A DNA stretch of 64,000 nt from Chitinophagaceae bacterium (GCA_019638625.1 JAHBTK010000001.1:1045434-1109433); one strand, 5' to 3'. Shown: positions 18,441-27,678, counted from the first letter of the stretch. Notes: generated by a model from the sequence alone, not told the origin. Program-made: numbers and translations.

Positions 18441-19796
18441 TTAGTATCCGGGATTGTTTTGGCCCTCCAGGTCCGGGTCTGACAATACATCCTGGTAGGG
18501 GAGCGGGAACAACCAGAAGTTGCGATCGGTAACGCCCAGTACCTCCCCGGCCCTTTCTGTTCTTACAAGGTCAAACCACCGGTGGGCCTCAAATGCAAAT
18601 TCAACACTGTTCTCTTCTTCTATCGCCAGCAGCACTGCGTTCTTGTCTGCAGAAGTAAATGCAGGAATTTCAGCTCTTTCTCTCACTGTATTCAGGTCAT
18701 CCAGCGCGTCTTCAAGGTTATCCTGTTGAGCTCTTGCTTCTGCCCTGATAAGGTATAGTTCGGCAATTCTGATGACATAAGAGGGGTCGGTATTTATACC
18801 GGCAGTATTGTACAATACACCGTACACGTTATTCCCGCTTCCGGCGATCAATGCATTCCTGGAGCCGCCGATATTGGGATCGTTCAGCTTTTCAGTAATT
18901 GAAGCGGATGGCTTCAATGTGTATTGTCCGCCCAGCGAACTGGGATACCACAGGTTCCAGTAGCTGTTACGGTCATTATTGGAGTATTGCAGTTCAAACA
19001 CGGATTCCCTGCTTTGAAACGGCGCCGTGAAAAATGTTTTAAACGGTTTTACCAGCTCATACTTGCTGTTGTTTATAACGAGGGTAGCGAAGGCTTCTGC
19101 CTGGTCCCATTCCTTCCGGTAGAGATGCAGCCTAGCTCTTAAAGCGTATACGGCCGACTTTGTAGCACGGCTACGTGTGTTGGCATCATCAGACAACAAT
19201 GGTTCAGCCAGTTTGAGGTCGTTCAGTACCTGGTCGTAGGTCGCTGAAAGAGTGCTTCTTTTTATTCCTTTGATCACACCCAGGTCGGTAGTGGGTTGTA
19301 GCTGTACCTGCACGCCACCCCAGCCCCGTGCCAGATCAAAATAGGCCAGCGCCCGCAGAAAGTAGGCTTCTCCGATTATCTTGTTCTTCTCAGTCTCACC
19401 CAGTGCAGGGTCAGTCACCTCCGGTACCAGGGCTATTACACTGTTGGCAGAGTTGATCACCCTGTAAATACCCTGGTAGGCAGCAACGGTTGTTACATTA
19501 TCCGTAGGGATGGCATTTTGATCTAATTGCAGGTACTGGCTCAAAGTGCCGTTAAAAATAACATTGTCGGCCGGCATGGTACCCAATGTAGGATAATTAC
19601 CTGCCTGGTATCCCTGCACGCGGTCGTAGGTTCCGATAATAGACGCCCTGGCTGTGCCGGCGTCTATTATTGCCTGGGTAGAGGATATGGCGTCGTTGGG
19701 ATACAGCTCAAGGTATTTTTTGCAGGATGCGCTTCCCAGCAATGTTGTTACCAGTGCGATAGCTGAAAGGTATTTATAGATATGTTGTACGCGCAT
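18441..19796 (-). CDS. RagB/SusD family nutrient-uptake lipoprotein
   Basis: 451 residues from the ATG at 19796, where a lipoprotein signal begins (hydrophobic stretch then LGSASC, lipid Cys followed by KKYLELYP). SusD features include the N-terminal TPR-like helices (EAYFLRALAYFDLARGWGG) and the C-terminal RIAELYLIRAEARAQ and FEAHRWFDLVRT. It is the surface lid that captures ligand for the SusC barrel. The reading frame stays open another 69 codons upstream to an ATG at 20003, giving a positively charged extension; I prefer the later start. Substrate is probably peptide, because an M14 peptidase is the next gene. Confidence 0.92.
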   Translation of the reverse strand: MRVQHIYKYLSAIALVTTLLGSASCKKYLELYPNDAISSTQAIIDAGTARASIIGTYDRVQGYQAGNYPTLGTMPADNVIFNGTLSQYLQLDQNAIPTDNVTTVAAYQGIYRVINSANSVIALVPEVTDPALGETEKNKIIGEAYFLRALAYFDLARGWGGVQVQLQPTTDLGVIKGIKRSTLSATYDQVLNDLKLAEPLLSDDANTRSRATKSAVYALRARLHLYRKEWDQAEAFATLVINNSKYELVKPFKTFFTAPFQSRESVFELQYSNNDRNSYWNLWYPSSLGGQYTLKPSASITEKLNDPNIGGSRNALIAGSGNNVYGVLYNTAGINTDPSYVIRIAELYLIRAEARAQQDNLEDALDDLNTVRERAEIPAFTSADKNAVLLAIEEENSVEFAFEAHRWFDLVRTERAGEVLGVTDRNFWLFPLPYQDVLSDPDLEGQNNPGY

Positions 19797-20040
19797 GATT
19801 TTTATTTTTTCCGGTGCGCTTCCATTCCTTTTTCCTATAGCCGGTAATGGAGAGGTTTCACCGGCTTCTCCGTGTGCCAAAAGTTTGCCTGTATCTGTAT
19901 CATTCGTGTTTTTCCGCATGGAATAGGAAGGTCTGTGGCGCTTCAGAAAGGAGAAGCTTGTATTTCTTTTTGTGCCGGAGAAGTTATTTATATTGCGTTT
20001 CATTGTAATTGATTTGGAAAGTTCTGGAAACAGTTTATTC

Positions 20041-23000
20041 TTAGAAAGATATATTTAAACCTACCTGTATGGTACGGGGTTGCGGAACGGTTGCCCAGTC
20101 GTAACCGGCCGTATTTTGGTTACTGCTTTGAGCGCTTACTTCCGGATCAAGTCCATTAAACCTGGTAAAGGTCAGCAGATTGCTTACCTGTACATAAGCT
20201 TTGATGGAGTTGGTTTTTATGCGTTCCGCAACACTGGCAGGTACATTGTAGCTGAGTGATATGTTCCGCAAACGGATAAACGAGCCATCTTCCAGGTACC
20301 GGGAGCTCAGGTTGGCTACCTGTCCGCCGTAATTGTTGGCCGCACCGCCGTTCTGGTTGATATTGTTACGATAAGTGGTCAGGCGGGGAATGTCGGTGAT
20401 GTCGCCAGGTTGCTGCCAGCGTTCTAACTGGCGTGGGATGAACCCGATAAAATTCTGGGTTCCCCCATGCACCAGGAAGAAGTCTCTCATGTTCATGATC
20501 TTATTTCCCTGCTGGAAATAAAAAAAGAAGTTGAATTCAAAATTCTTATAGGAAATATTGTTGGTCAATCCGCCGGTATAGTTAGGAAGCGCATTCCCCA
20601 CGATCTGGCGATCTGCACTTGTGATGACCCCGTCTTTATTTACATCTTCATATACCGCATTCCCGGTTTCAGGATCCACGTATAATTGTTTATATAGCTG
20701 GAAAGAATTCACCGGGTTGCCCTCTCTCAGGATCGACACGTTACGCCCAGATGCACCCAAAGCTATATCCGCAGCGAGCTTTTCAATTTTGTTGTTGTTA
20801 AATGAGATATTGAAATCGGTAGTCCAGTTAAAATTGCCGTTGCTGATATTAACGGAATGAGCCGTCACTTCAAATCCTTTATTACGCACAGCGCCATAGT
20901 TCTGCAGGTAGGATGTAAAGCCGGAACGGGAGGGTACGGGAACTGACAATAACAGGTCATAGGTATATTTGTTATAGTAGTCTACGCTAAACGATAGTTT
21001 GTTCCTGAGGATCGCAAATTCAACCCCCAGGTCGATCTGCCGAGTAGTTTCCCATGTCAGGTTCCGGTTTTCCAATTGTGTAGGGGCAGTGCCGGCCGTC
21101 TCAAGGTAGTTGAAGCCCGATGACCATATACCCAACGCGGCATAGGAGCCGATGCCATTCTGGTTGCCGGACAGTCCTGCGCTGGCCCTGAATTTTAACT
21201 CGTCAAAAATATTCAGGTCCCTGATAAAGCTTTCCTCACCGGCTCTCCAGGTGATGCCGCCGGAGGGAAAATACCCCCATTTGTTATCTACTCCGAATTT
21301 AGACGAAGCGTCCGCCCGTAAGCTTCCGTCAACAGTGTATTTACCGTCAAATGTATAACTGGCTTTTCCGAAGAATGAAATCAGGTTCGACTCGCTGCGG
21401 GAAGATGAGCCAGATTTGGTAGCGGCATCGGAAATAGCGGTGATGTTGTTGGTGGCAAAACCCTGTCCCGTAGCGGAAGTGCTTTGGGACAGGACTTTAT
21501 TGACGGTGTTGCCCAGCAGGGCATTGATATTGTGTTTTCCGGTGCTACCCAGTGTTTTGATATAGGTAAGCAGTTGTTCATTGGTTAAAATAAAGTTTTT
21601 GGTCAGATAGGACGCAGCTGAGCCGTTTGAGGCCAGCCCTGCAACTATAAGTGTGTTGTAGTAGTTATTTTCGTATACATCGTTGTTGTCAATATTTAGG
21701 CTGCTCCTGAATTTTAAGCCCGGTAAAAGGGTTAGTTCGCCGTAAATGCTACCGATGGTCCTCCATCCTACTGCATCGTTGCCGATATTTTCTATCAATG
21801 CGATGTGATTGTCGAAGCTGCCCGCCCTGTTAAAGGTGCCATCTTCATTATAAATGGGTACGTTGGATCGAGGGAAGATGGCCGAATTGATCACCCCGCG
21901 GGGGTTATTATCGTTGCTGCTCACGTTACGCCAGGTACGGGTAACATTCACTGTTGTACCCAGCTTGAAGTTCCGGGTAATATTATTATCGTAGTTTAAA
22001 CGTGCGGAGTACCGCTCAAAATCGGATGGGTTTACAATAGACTCCTGTTTAAGATAACCTAGGCTGGCATAGTAGGTGCTGCTCTGGGTGCCACCCTGTG
22101 CCGATACTTCGTAATTGTTCGTTTTCGCTACCCTGAACAGATCGCTGTTACGATCGTAGGTCGGAACGCTAGCCGGATCGGGAAAAGGCAGAGTAACACC
22201 TGTAGGATCCAGGCCGTTGTCAATTGCCGTATTTCTTACCGATTCGTTCACCAGTTCGGCTAACTGCGGCCCGGTGACGGCTTCAAACTTTTTTACTGCA
22301 GATGACCATCCCTGCGCGACGTTTGCCGTAATCTTTCCCCGGCTGTTCAGTTTTCCTTTTTTAGTGGTCACCAGCACTACACCATTGGCGCCGAGGGAAC
22401 CATATATAGCCGTGGCGTTGGCATCCTTCAGTACGGTGATGCTTTCGATATCGGAAGGATTCAGATCAGCCAGCGGATTCGACTGGACCTGGCCACCCAA
22501 CCCTGTTTGGATCTGGTTGTCGCTGCTGATAAAGATTCCGTCAATAATATACAGCGGTTCCACGGAAGCGTTGATGGAGTTGCTCCCCCGCACCCTGAAA
22601 GTAATACCGCCGCCCGGTACACCGGAGTTGGAGGTGACAGTGACCCCGGCAGCTTTTCCCTGTAACAACTGGTTGAAACTTGCTGCCGGTATATCTTTGA
22701 TATCATTCGCATTTACAGTGGCGATGGAACCCGCGATGAATCTTTTGTTCTGGACACTATAACCGGTAACAACAATATCATCCAGTTGCCTGGAGGAAGG
22801 TTTAAGTGGAATATCAATCGCAGATCTGTCTGCTATGGATACTTCCCGCTGTTCATACCCGGTGGAAGTTACAAGGAGGAACCTTACAGCCGGTGACACT
22901 TCCAGCTCAAAACTGCCGTCTTCCCGGGTACTCGCGCCACCTCTGCCACCTTTGGGTATAATACTGACACCCTCCAGCGGTTGCCCGGTTTCTTCATGAA

Positions 23001-23100
23001 AAACCCGCCCCTTGATTGTTTTTGACTGTTGTGCAAATGCAGTGCCTTGGTAAAGCAATGCCAGTAGCATAAGCATTGCCATTGAGAGAATGCGCTTCAT
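20041..23100 (-). CDS. SusC/RagA family TonB-linked outer membrane protein
   Basis: 1019 residues. A signal peptide (to FAQQSK, about 24) is followed by a carboxypeptidase-regulatory-like domain (TIKGRVFHEETGQPLEGVSI, about 27-105), the linker box LDDIVVTGYSVQ, a plug domain with GKAAGVTV and GSNSINASVEPLYIIDGIF, and a beta barrel ending in PRTIQVGLNISF with terminal Phe. It imports a bulky ligand across the outer membrane with TonB energy, together with the SusD lipoprotein downstream. First gene of the SusC-SusD-M14 operon; promoter and operator are described separately. Confidence 0.95.
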   Translation of the reverse strand: MKRILSMAMLMLLALLYQGTAFAQQSKTIKGRVFHEETGQPLEGVSIIPKGGRGGASTREDGSFELEVSPAVRFLLVTSTGYEQREVSIADRSAIDIPLKPSSRQLDDIVVTGYSVQNKRFIAGSIATVNANDIKDIPAASFNQLLQGKAAGVTVTSNSGVPGGGITFRVRGSNSINASVEPLYIIDGIFISSDNQIQTGLGGQVQSNPLADLNPSDIESITVLKDANATAIYGSLGANGVVLVTTKKGKLNSRGKITANVAQGWSSAVKKFEAVTGPQLAELVNESVRNTAIDNGLDPTGVTLPFPDPASVPTYDRNSDLFRVAKTNNYEVSAQGGTQSSTYYASLGYLKQESIVNPSDFERYSARLNYDNNITRNFKLGTTVNVTRTWRNVSSNDNNPRGVINSAIFPRSNVPIYNEDGTFNRAGSFDNHIALIENIGNDAVGWRTIGSIYGELTLLPGLKFRSSLNIDNNDVYENNYYNTLIVAGLASNGSAASYLTKNFILTNEQLLTYIKTLGSTGKHNINALLGNTVNKVLSQSTSATGQGFATNNITAISDAATKSGSSSRSESNLISFFGKASYTFDGKYTVDGSLRADASSKFGVDNKWGYFPSGGITWRAGEESFIRDLNIFDELKFRASAGLSGNQNGIGSYAALGIWSSGFNYLETAGTAPTQLENRNLTWETTRQIDLGVEFAILRNKLSFSVDYYNKYTYDLLLSVPVPSRSGFTSYLQNYGAVRNKGFEVTAHSVNISNGNFNWTTDFNISFNNNKIEKLAADIALGASGRNVSILREGNPVNSFQLYKQLYVDPETGNAVYEDVNKDGVITSADRQIVGNALPNYTGGLTNNISYKNFEFNFFFYFQQGNKIMNMRDFFLVHGGTQNFIGFIPRQLERWQQPGDITDIPRLTTYRNNINQNGGAANNYGGQVANLSSRYLEDGSFIRLRNISLSYNVPASVAERIKTNSIKAYVQVSNLLTFTRFNGLDPEVSAQSSNQNTAGYDWATVPQPRTIQVGLNISF

Positions 23101-23311
23101 GTAAATAAAATTTAGAGTATACAGTAAAACTGGTCTACTGAAACTGGGATTGATAAAAATTACCGGAGATTAAAAAGGCGTGCAGCGGAGTGAAAAAGCA
23201 AGAGGAGTATTAATAACAGGTTGTAAAACAACAAGAGGAAATTGTTTTGGGAAATAAAGGCAGGATTGTCAATAATTGCTTTGTTTCGTGTTTCATCTTA
23301 AATTTTTATTA

Positions 23312-23359
23312 GTCTACTAAATTTGTAGACAAAAGTAATTCTTTTTTTCTTTAATCAAA
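23312..23359 (-). promoter_or_regulatory. Promoter and palindromic operator of the SusC operon
   Basis: On the minus strand a -33 TTTG (plus 23356-23359), 18 bases of spacer and a perfect -7 box TACTTTTG (plus 23330-23337) form a textbook Bacteroidota promoter. Starting at the last base of the -7 box is a 19-bp palindrome, GTCTAC-7 nt-GTAGAC (23312-23330), covering the expected start site, as a repressor operator would. The leader to the SusC ATG would be about 220 bases. The operator resembles BlaI/MecI-type TACA/TGTA dyads (inference). Confidence 0.7.
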
Positions 23360-24093
23360 AAAAATATATTTTTTTTGACAGGTAACCCAAGGACATATTT
23401 ATCTCCGCCTGGAAAAGTTCAGATTTTCATAATTACCATAGTCTGTCTTTCCGACTGGTTATTAGCGCTTCAAATCAATGCGGGAATGACACATCGGCCA
23501 TCGTCACCTCGAATGGAACGCAGTGGAATGAGAGGCCTACCGACCTACGGTTGGGATCGGGATGACGATTGACTATCTGTTTGTTGCAAAACATTGACAC
23601 GCAGCCTGCCGGACAGGGAAGAGCCTGCTTATGCCAAAATATGGATGTTTCCTGCTCCGCTCCGGGTAGGCTTCGTGAAAGGTCAGGACTGCTGAGTATT
23701 TTTTATATCCAATTTCAGTCCCTGTCCGTTCGACGGATTCCTTGGATACACGAGTTGCCACTTATGTATGGTGTTTCTTCCTTACGAAATCCTGAACACT
23801 TTCGCTAAAGGTAAATGTGCCTAGCCCCGGAACATAATAAACGATATGACCACCCTGCAAATACTGGAACGAAATTTGAAATATAAGATAACTAACTAAT
23901 TTAAGATTGTTTTACCGGCAAAAAGGTATATGCAGATCGTTGTGTTAACAAACCGGCTTGGGTTGACTTATATCAAAAATTAAAAAAAGTTTATACATAA
24001 CCAGCCATTCCTGATACCTGATCACCGAATTAGAATTACATTTACTTTTACTTTTACAACATCGGAATTTGATTGATAGACAATAAGCATTAT
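23360..24093. other. Gene-poor stretch with repeat debris
   Basis: About 730 bases with no gene I can support. It contains a 70-bp segment bounded by ATCGTCA/TGACGAT and short GC-rich stretches whose six-frame translations give PERSR- and ERSGMRG-like strings, which I associate with repeated non-coding DNA in Bacteroidota genomes. The part before 24094 is AT-rich and probably holds the promoter of the lipoprotein gene. Confidence 0.5.
23500..23569. repeat. Small repeat-like element with inverted ends
   Basis: Begins with ATCGTCA (23500-23506) and ends with its reverse complement TGACGAT (23563-23569). The interior contains GAATGGAACGCAGTGGAATG, a degenerate direct repeat. It resembles a dispersed intergenic element; copy number cannot be seen from one window. 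Confidence 0.4.
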
Positions 24094-24567
24094 ATGAGAA
24101 TTTTTTATGCTGCCGTGACTTTATTCTTTGGAACTACTATTGCATCTTGTGGAAATACCGAAAAGAAGAGACCGGATCATTCCCCAACTGATATATCTGC
24201 AAGACCTGCTGACCACGAAATAGTAAAGCCGGCCCCTAAAATAATAGGGTTCTGGGAGGGGCAATACCTCGATTCTGCCCGGGAATATAAAGAGGGTTAC
24301 TATGGCTTTTTATTTCGCCCGGATGGTACGATCAGGATATACATCGATCTTTCTCTGAAAATAGACACAGCGCTTACAGAAGGAAAAGTAGAAACATTTT
24401 TTACGGTAGACAAACAGTCCGGGAAAGCTAATATCGCATATGTTTACCACAACCTGCCTTTGTTTACCCTTGGGTCATTTAATACAGATACAACTGTTTT
24501 TGAAGGCAGTTTCGGGCAGCGTACAGATGCGGTTAACAGGGGGAAATTCAAGTTGGTGAAGCAATAG
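24094..24567 (+). CDS. Hypothetical lipoprotein
   Basis: 157 residues from the ATG at 24094, chosen because it gives a lipoprotein signal (MRIFYAAVTLFFG then TIASC, Cys at about 18). The mature part after a charged linker reads IIGFWEGQYLDSAREYKEGYYGFLFRPDGTIRIY, a lipocalin-like/beta-barrel style opening seen in many small Bacteroidota lipoproteins. No catalytic residues are obvious. It stands alone, 100 bases before the CMD-like gene. Confidence 0.7.
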   Translation: MRIFYAAVTLFFGTTIASCGNTEKKRPDHSPTDISARPADHEIVKPAPKIIGFWEGQYLDSAREYKEGYYGFLFRPDGTIRIYIDLSLKIDTALTEGKVETFFTVDKQSGKANIAYVYHNLPLFTLGSFNTDTTVFEGSFGQRTDAVNRGKFKLVKQ

Positions 24568-24667
24568 TGAATTTCCCGCATTTACCCGTCTTCAATCTTT
24601 ATCGATTCAATCCTTACCGCATACTTGCATTGTTTTTTCATAATTTGTGTCGGTAAATCATCAGGAT

Positions 24668-25201
24668 ATGGCGAGAATTCCTCCTTTGGAAATAGAGGCT
24701 GTTGATAACAAAACAGCGGAAGCTTTCCGGCATCATACGGAAACCTACAGCGCCCGCATCACCAATATGAAGGCTACCCTGGCATACTCCCTGCTGTCTT
24801 TTGAAGTGTACATGCAGTGGTACCCGTTATACAACCGGGTGAAGCAGGTTGTTGGTGAAAGGCTGGCTTATCTTTTTGCCTGGTCTGTATCTACCGCTTC
24901 TGATTGCCCTCTTTGTTCCACTTTTTTCAGGAAGATCATCATAGATGCCGGTGAAGACCCGGAGCATCTGCAGATAAATGCCGGAGAGCAGGAGCTCCTG
25001 GATTTTGGAGCGGCCATCACCAGGAGAGGAGGGAGGATCAGTGATGAAGTATTTAATGCTGTTGCTTCAAAATACACCAATGAAGAGACTGTGCTGTTGA
25101 TCGCATTTGCGGGACAAATGATCGCCACGAATATCTTTAATAACGTTATTGAAACTAACATAGACGGGTACCTGGCGGATTATATAAAACCGACATTATG
25201 A
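24668..25201 (+). CDS. Carboxymuconolactone decarboxylase-like (AhpD-fold) protein
   Basis: 177 residues from the ATG at 24668; an in-frame GTG at 24647 is less likely. All-helical, with SASDCPLCSTFFRKI carrying a CxxC near residue 80-90 in the position used by AhpD-like proteins. The family covers decarboxylases and thiol-dependent peroxide-detoxifying enzymes; which applies is unknown. Its stop overlaps the ATG of the SDR gene (ATGA), so the two are translationally coupled and probably act in the same pathway. Confidence 0.75.
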   Translation: MARIPPLEIEAVDNKTAEAFRHHTETYSARITNMKATLAYSLLSFEVYMQWYPLYNRVKQVVGERLAYLFAWSVSTASDCPLCSTFFRKIIIDAGEDPEHLQINAGEQELLDFGAAITRRGGRISDEVFNAVASKYTNEETVLLIAFAGQMIATNIFNNVIETNIDGYLADYIKPTL

Positions 25202-26004
25202 ATAAGGGACTGAAAAATAAGGTGGCGTTTATTACCGGCGCCGCTCATGGACAGGGCAGGGCAGTGGCATTAGCGCTTGCGAAAGAAGGTGTTCATATTA
25301 TTGCTTTTGACATAGCCAGGGACATTGAATTCCCGGGTTATGGTATGGGATCAAAAAATGAACTGGAGTCGCTCCGGAAAGAATGTGAGCATCTTGGCGT
25401 ACAATGTCTGACTTTTCAGGGTGATGTCCGCAACGATGCGGATATAGTGCATGCCGTAACAGAAGCAGGTAAGGCTTTGCCGGGTATCGATATCCTGTTT
25501 AACAATGCGGGGATATGCGCTTATGGTCTGGCGCATGAACTGAGCGAAGCGGAATGGGACGCCATGCTGGATATTAATCTCAAGGGAGCCTGGTTGGTAG
25601 CCAGGAGAATTATACCGGTGATGATAGGTCAAAAATCCGGTGTGATCATTAACAACTCTTCCATTGCCGGTTTGCGGGGACTGGGCAGGTTAAGTCATTA
25701 TACCGCGTCAAAATGGGGATTGACCGGGCTGACCAAGGCCTGGGCGATTGAACTGGCGCCTTACAATATCCGGGTAGTATCCATTCATCCAACCGGGGTG
25801 AATACCCCCATGAATGACGGGTTGGCGTTGATGGAAGGTACTACGGCGGTGGAAGTTGCCGAACGCTCCGCAGGTAACCTGCTGCCGGCGCCCTGGGTGG
25901 AAGCGGAAGATGTGGCAAATGCCGTTGTTTTCCTGGTTTCAGATAATGCAAGATTCATAACAGGTTCTCAATTTGTATTGGATGCAGGACTGTTAACACG
26001 GTAG
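25198..26004 (+). CDS. SDR family NAD(P)-dependent oxidoreductase, mycofactocin-coupled-like
   Basis: 268 residues with a classical Rossmann SDR: TGAAHGQG (13-20), FNNAGI (101-106), catalytic Ser near 154, Y168 and K172 in YTASK. After strand 2 there is an insertion of about 20 residues (DIARDIEFPGYGMGSKNELE) typical of carveol-dehydrogenase/mycofactocin-coupled SDRs, where NAD is held tightly. No mycofactocin biosynthesis gene is in the window. It would oxidise or reduce an alcohol/carbonyl compound in the cytoplasm. Coupled to the CMD-like gene by a 4-base overlap. Confidence 0.88.
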   Translation: MNKGLKNKVAFITGAAHGQGRAVALALAKEGVHIIAFDIARDIEFPGYGMGSKNELESLRKECEHLGVQCLTFQGDVRNDADIVHAVTEAGKALPGIDILFNNAGICAYGLAHELSEAEWDAMLDINLKGAWLVARRIIPVMIGQKSGVIINNSSIAGLRGLGRLSHYTASKWGLTGLTKAWAIELAPYNIRVVSIHPTGVNTPMNDGLALMEGTTAVEVAERSAGNLLPAPWVEAEDVANAVVFLVSDNARFITGSQFVLDAGLLTR

Positions 26005-26008
26005 TCCG

Positions 26009-26902
26009 TTAGCGCAGTATACCGATACTTTTCATGAAATTCAGGCTTAGCGGCATCCAGTCTTCCAGCGGCCATTGTAAAACAAAGCCATGATCGCCCA
26101 CGGGATAAATATGCATTTCCGCCAGTACACCGTTTTTCTGCAAAGCGCTGTAATAATTGATGGAATTATACACAGGTACTCCCTTATCGTTGCTGGAATG
26201 TATCAGCAGGGCAGGAGGTGTTTCTTTTGTAACCTGCAGATCACTTGAAAATTTTTCAATCAATTGTGGTGACGGGTTTTTTCCCAGCAGGTTTTCCCTC
26301 GAGCCGGAATGTCCCAGCGAGCCCATACTGATGACCGGATAAACCAGGATGGTGAAATCCGGGCGCAGGCTGACACCATTTGAAGGGATAACCGGGTCGC
26401 TAAAATGTACCGATGCGGAAGATGCGAGGTGACCTCCCGCCGAAAATCCCATGATGCCTATTTTGCCGGCATCGATCCCCCATTCCCCGGCGCGCTGCCT
26501 GACCAGTTGTATCGCAGACTGGGCGTCCTGCAAAGGAGCATGGCTTTTGTTCTTCATTCTTTCTTCATCTGGCAGGCGATATTTTAATACAAAAGCGGCC
26601 ACGCCGTGATCCGCAAAATACTTTGCAATTTTATGCCCTTCATTACCCATCACCAACATACCATAACCGCCGCCGGGACATACGATTACTGCGGCGCCGG
26701 TAGCCTTATCCTTTTCCGGAAGATAAACGGTTACTGTCGGATGGGTAACATTATATGCGCCCTGCCGGGCACTGTCATACCTCTCTTTGGAAGGAACGGG
26801 AAGCATGCCCGGTACTTTTTCATACAGCGGAATGATGGTTTGTGCAGGGGCGGTGAACAACTGAAATAAAAACAAACTGCTTATAATAGTACGTAGTATC
26901 AT
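26009..26902 (-). CDS. Alpha/beta hydrolase (acetyl-esterase-like), secreted
   Basis: 297 residues with a signal peptide (to APAQT, about 20). The oxyanion motif VCPGGGYGMLV (about 73-83), the nucleophile elbow GFSAGGH (about 154-160), the acid in HSSNDKGVP and the base His in GDHGF give a complete Ser-Asp-His triad. This arrangement fits BD-FAE/xylan acetylesterase-like enzymes that remove acetyl or feruloyl groups from polysaccharides, but other esters are possible. Convergent with the SDR gene (4 bases between stops) and divergent from the Crp gene. Confidence 0.87.
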   Translation of the reverse strand: MILRTIISSLFLFQLFTAPAQTIIPLYEKVPGMLPVPSKERYDSARQGAYNVTHPTVTVYLPEKDKATGAAVIVCPGGGYGMLVMGNEGHKIAKYFADHGVAAFVLKYRLPDEERMKNKSHAPLQDAQSAIQLVRQRAGEWGIDAGKIGIMGFSAGGHLASSASVHFSDPVIPSNGVSLRPDFTILVYPVISMGSLGHSGSRENLLGKNPSPQLIEKFSSDLQVTKETPPALLIHSSNDKGVPVYNSINYYSALQKNGVLAEMHIYPVGDHGFVLQWPLEDWMPLSLNFMKSIGILR

Positions 26903-27042
26903 CTGCTATTTTCTTTAAACTGCAAGTTACGGTTCACGGATTATATTTCCTTTCACTTTACTACCGGCTGAATATGTTCTTTTATGTTTGTGCGCAATCC
27001 AAAAACCGGTAACATCCCTATTTACCTCTTCTCTCAATCTCC

Positions 27043-27050
27043 TACCTTTG
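27043..27050 (+). promoter_or_regulatory. -7 box of the Crp/Fnr gene
   Basis: TACCTTTG is a perfect TAnnTTTG and TTTA at 27021-27024 lies 18 bases upstream as a -33-like box. The ATG follows 4 bases later, so the mRNA would be nearly leaderless. Confidence 0.6.
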
Positions 27051-27054
27051 CAAC

Positions 27055-27678
27055 ATGGAAAATCTTGACCAGATAGCAGAATTTAAAACCTCTCCCGAAC
27101 TGGTGGAGAAGTTATACCAGCACAGTATGTCGAAAACCTATGAAGCGGGAGATGTCATACTTAATGAAAAGGCCTATATCCGTGCCATTCCCATTGTTAC
27201 CCGCGGTATGATAAAAGTAATGCGTACCGAAGATGATGGAAGGGAAATTCTGCTATACTATATCAAAGCAGGTGAAAGCTGTATCATGTCCTTCCTTGGT
27301 GGCTTACATAATGAAACCAGCAAGGTAAAGGCTGAAGTGGAAGAAGATGCCGAGGTTTTGTTTTTACCGGTGGATAAAGTCTCCCTGTTTATTAAAGAAT
27401 ATCCCCAATGGCTGGATTATATCTTCCGGTTGTATCATAAACGCTTCGAAGAACTGCTGAATATTATCAACGCTATAGCCTTCAAAAAGGTGGATGAAAG
27501 GTTGTTGGCCTTATTACAAAAAAAAGCGGAAATCACCGGCAACAAAACCATTAATGTGACCCATGAGCAACTGGCTAATGAGCTGGGAACAGCCAGGGTA
27601 GTCGTATCCCGGTTGCTGAAGCAATTGGAGGAGAACGGAACCGTAAAACTGGGCAGAAACAAAATCACCCTTATGTAA
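27055..27678 (+). CDS. Crp/Fnr family transcriptional regulator
   Basis: 207 residues. The N-terminal cyclic-nucleotide-type beta roll covers about 10-125 (EAGDVILNEKAYIRAIPIVTRGMIKV; LLYYIKAGESCIMSF), a long dimer helix about 125-150, and a winged helix about 155-207 with NVTHEQLANELGTARVVVSRLLKQLEENG as recognition region. It lacks an obvious Fnr-type Cys cluster; a Cys in ESCIMSF is the only striking one and could sense persulfide or redox state (inference). It precedes the sulfur genes directly and a repeated site found at four of their promoters overlaps its own stop codon. Confidence 0.92.
   Translation: MENLDQIAEFKTSPELVEKLYQHSMSKTYEAGDVILNEKAYIRAIPIVTRGMIKVMRTEDDGREILLYYIKAGESCIMSFLGGLHNETSKVKAEVEEDAEVLFLPVDKVSLFIKEYPQWLDYIFRLYHKRFEELLNIINAIAFKKVDERLLALLQKKAEITGNKTINVTHEQLANELGTARVVVSRLLKQLEENGTVKLGRNKITLM

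Noticed and set aside
23375..23808. Short ORFs in the gene-poor stretch
   Set aside because: Their translations consist of repeat-like strings, lack a family match and no start context is present.
25198..26004. Membership of the SDR in a mycofactocin gene cluster
   Set aside because: Only the SDR feature is seen; no mft gene is in the window.
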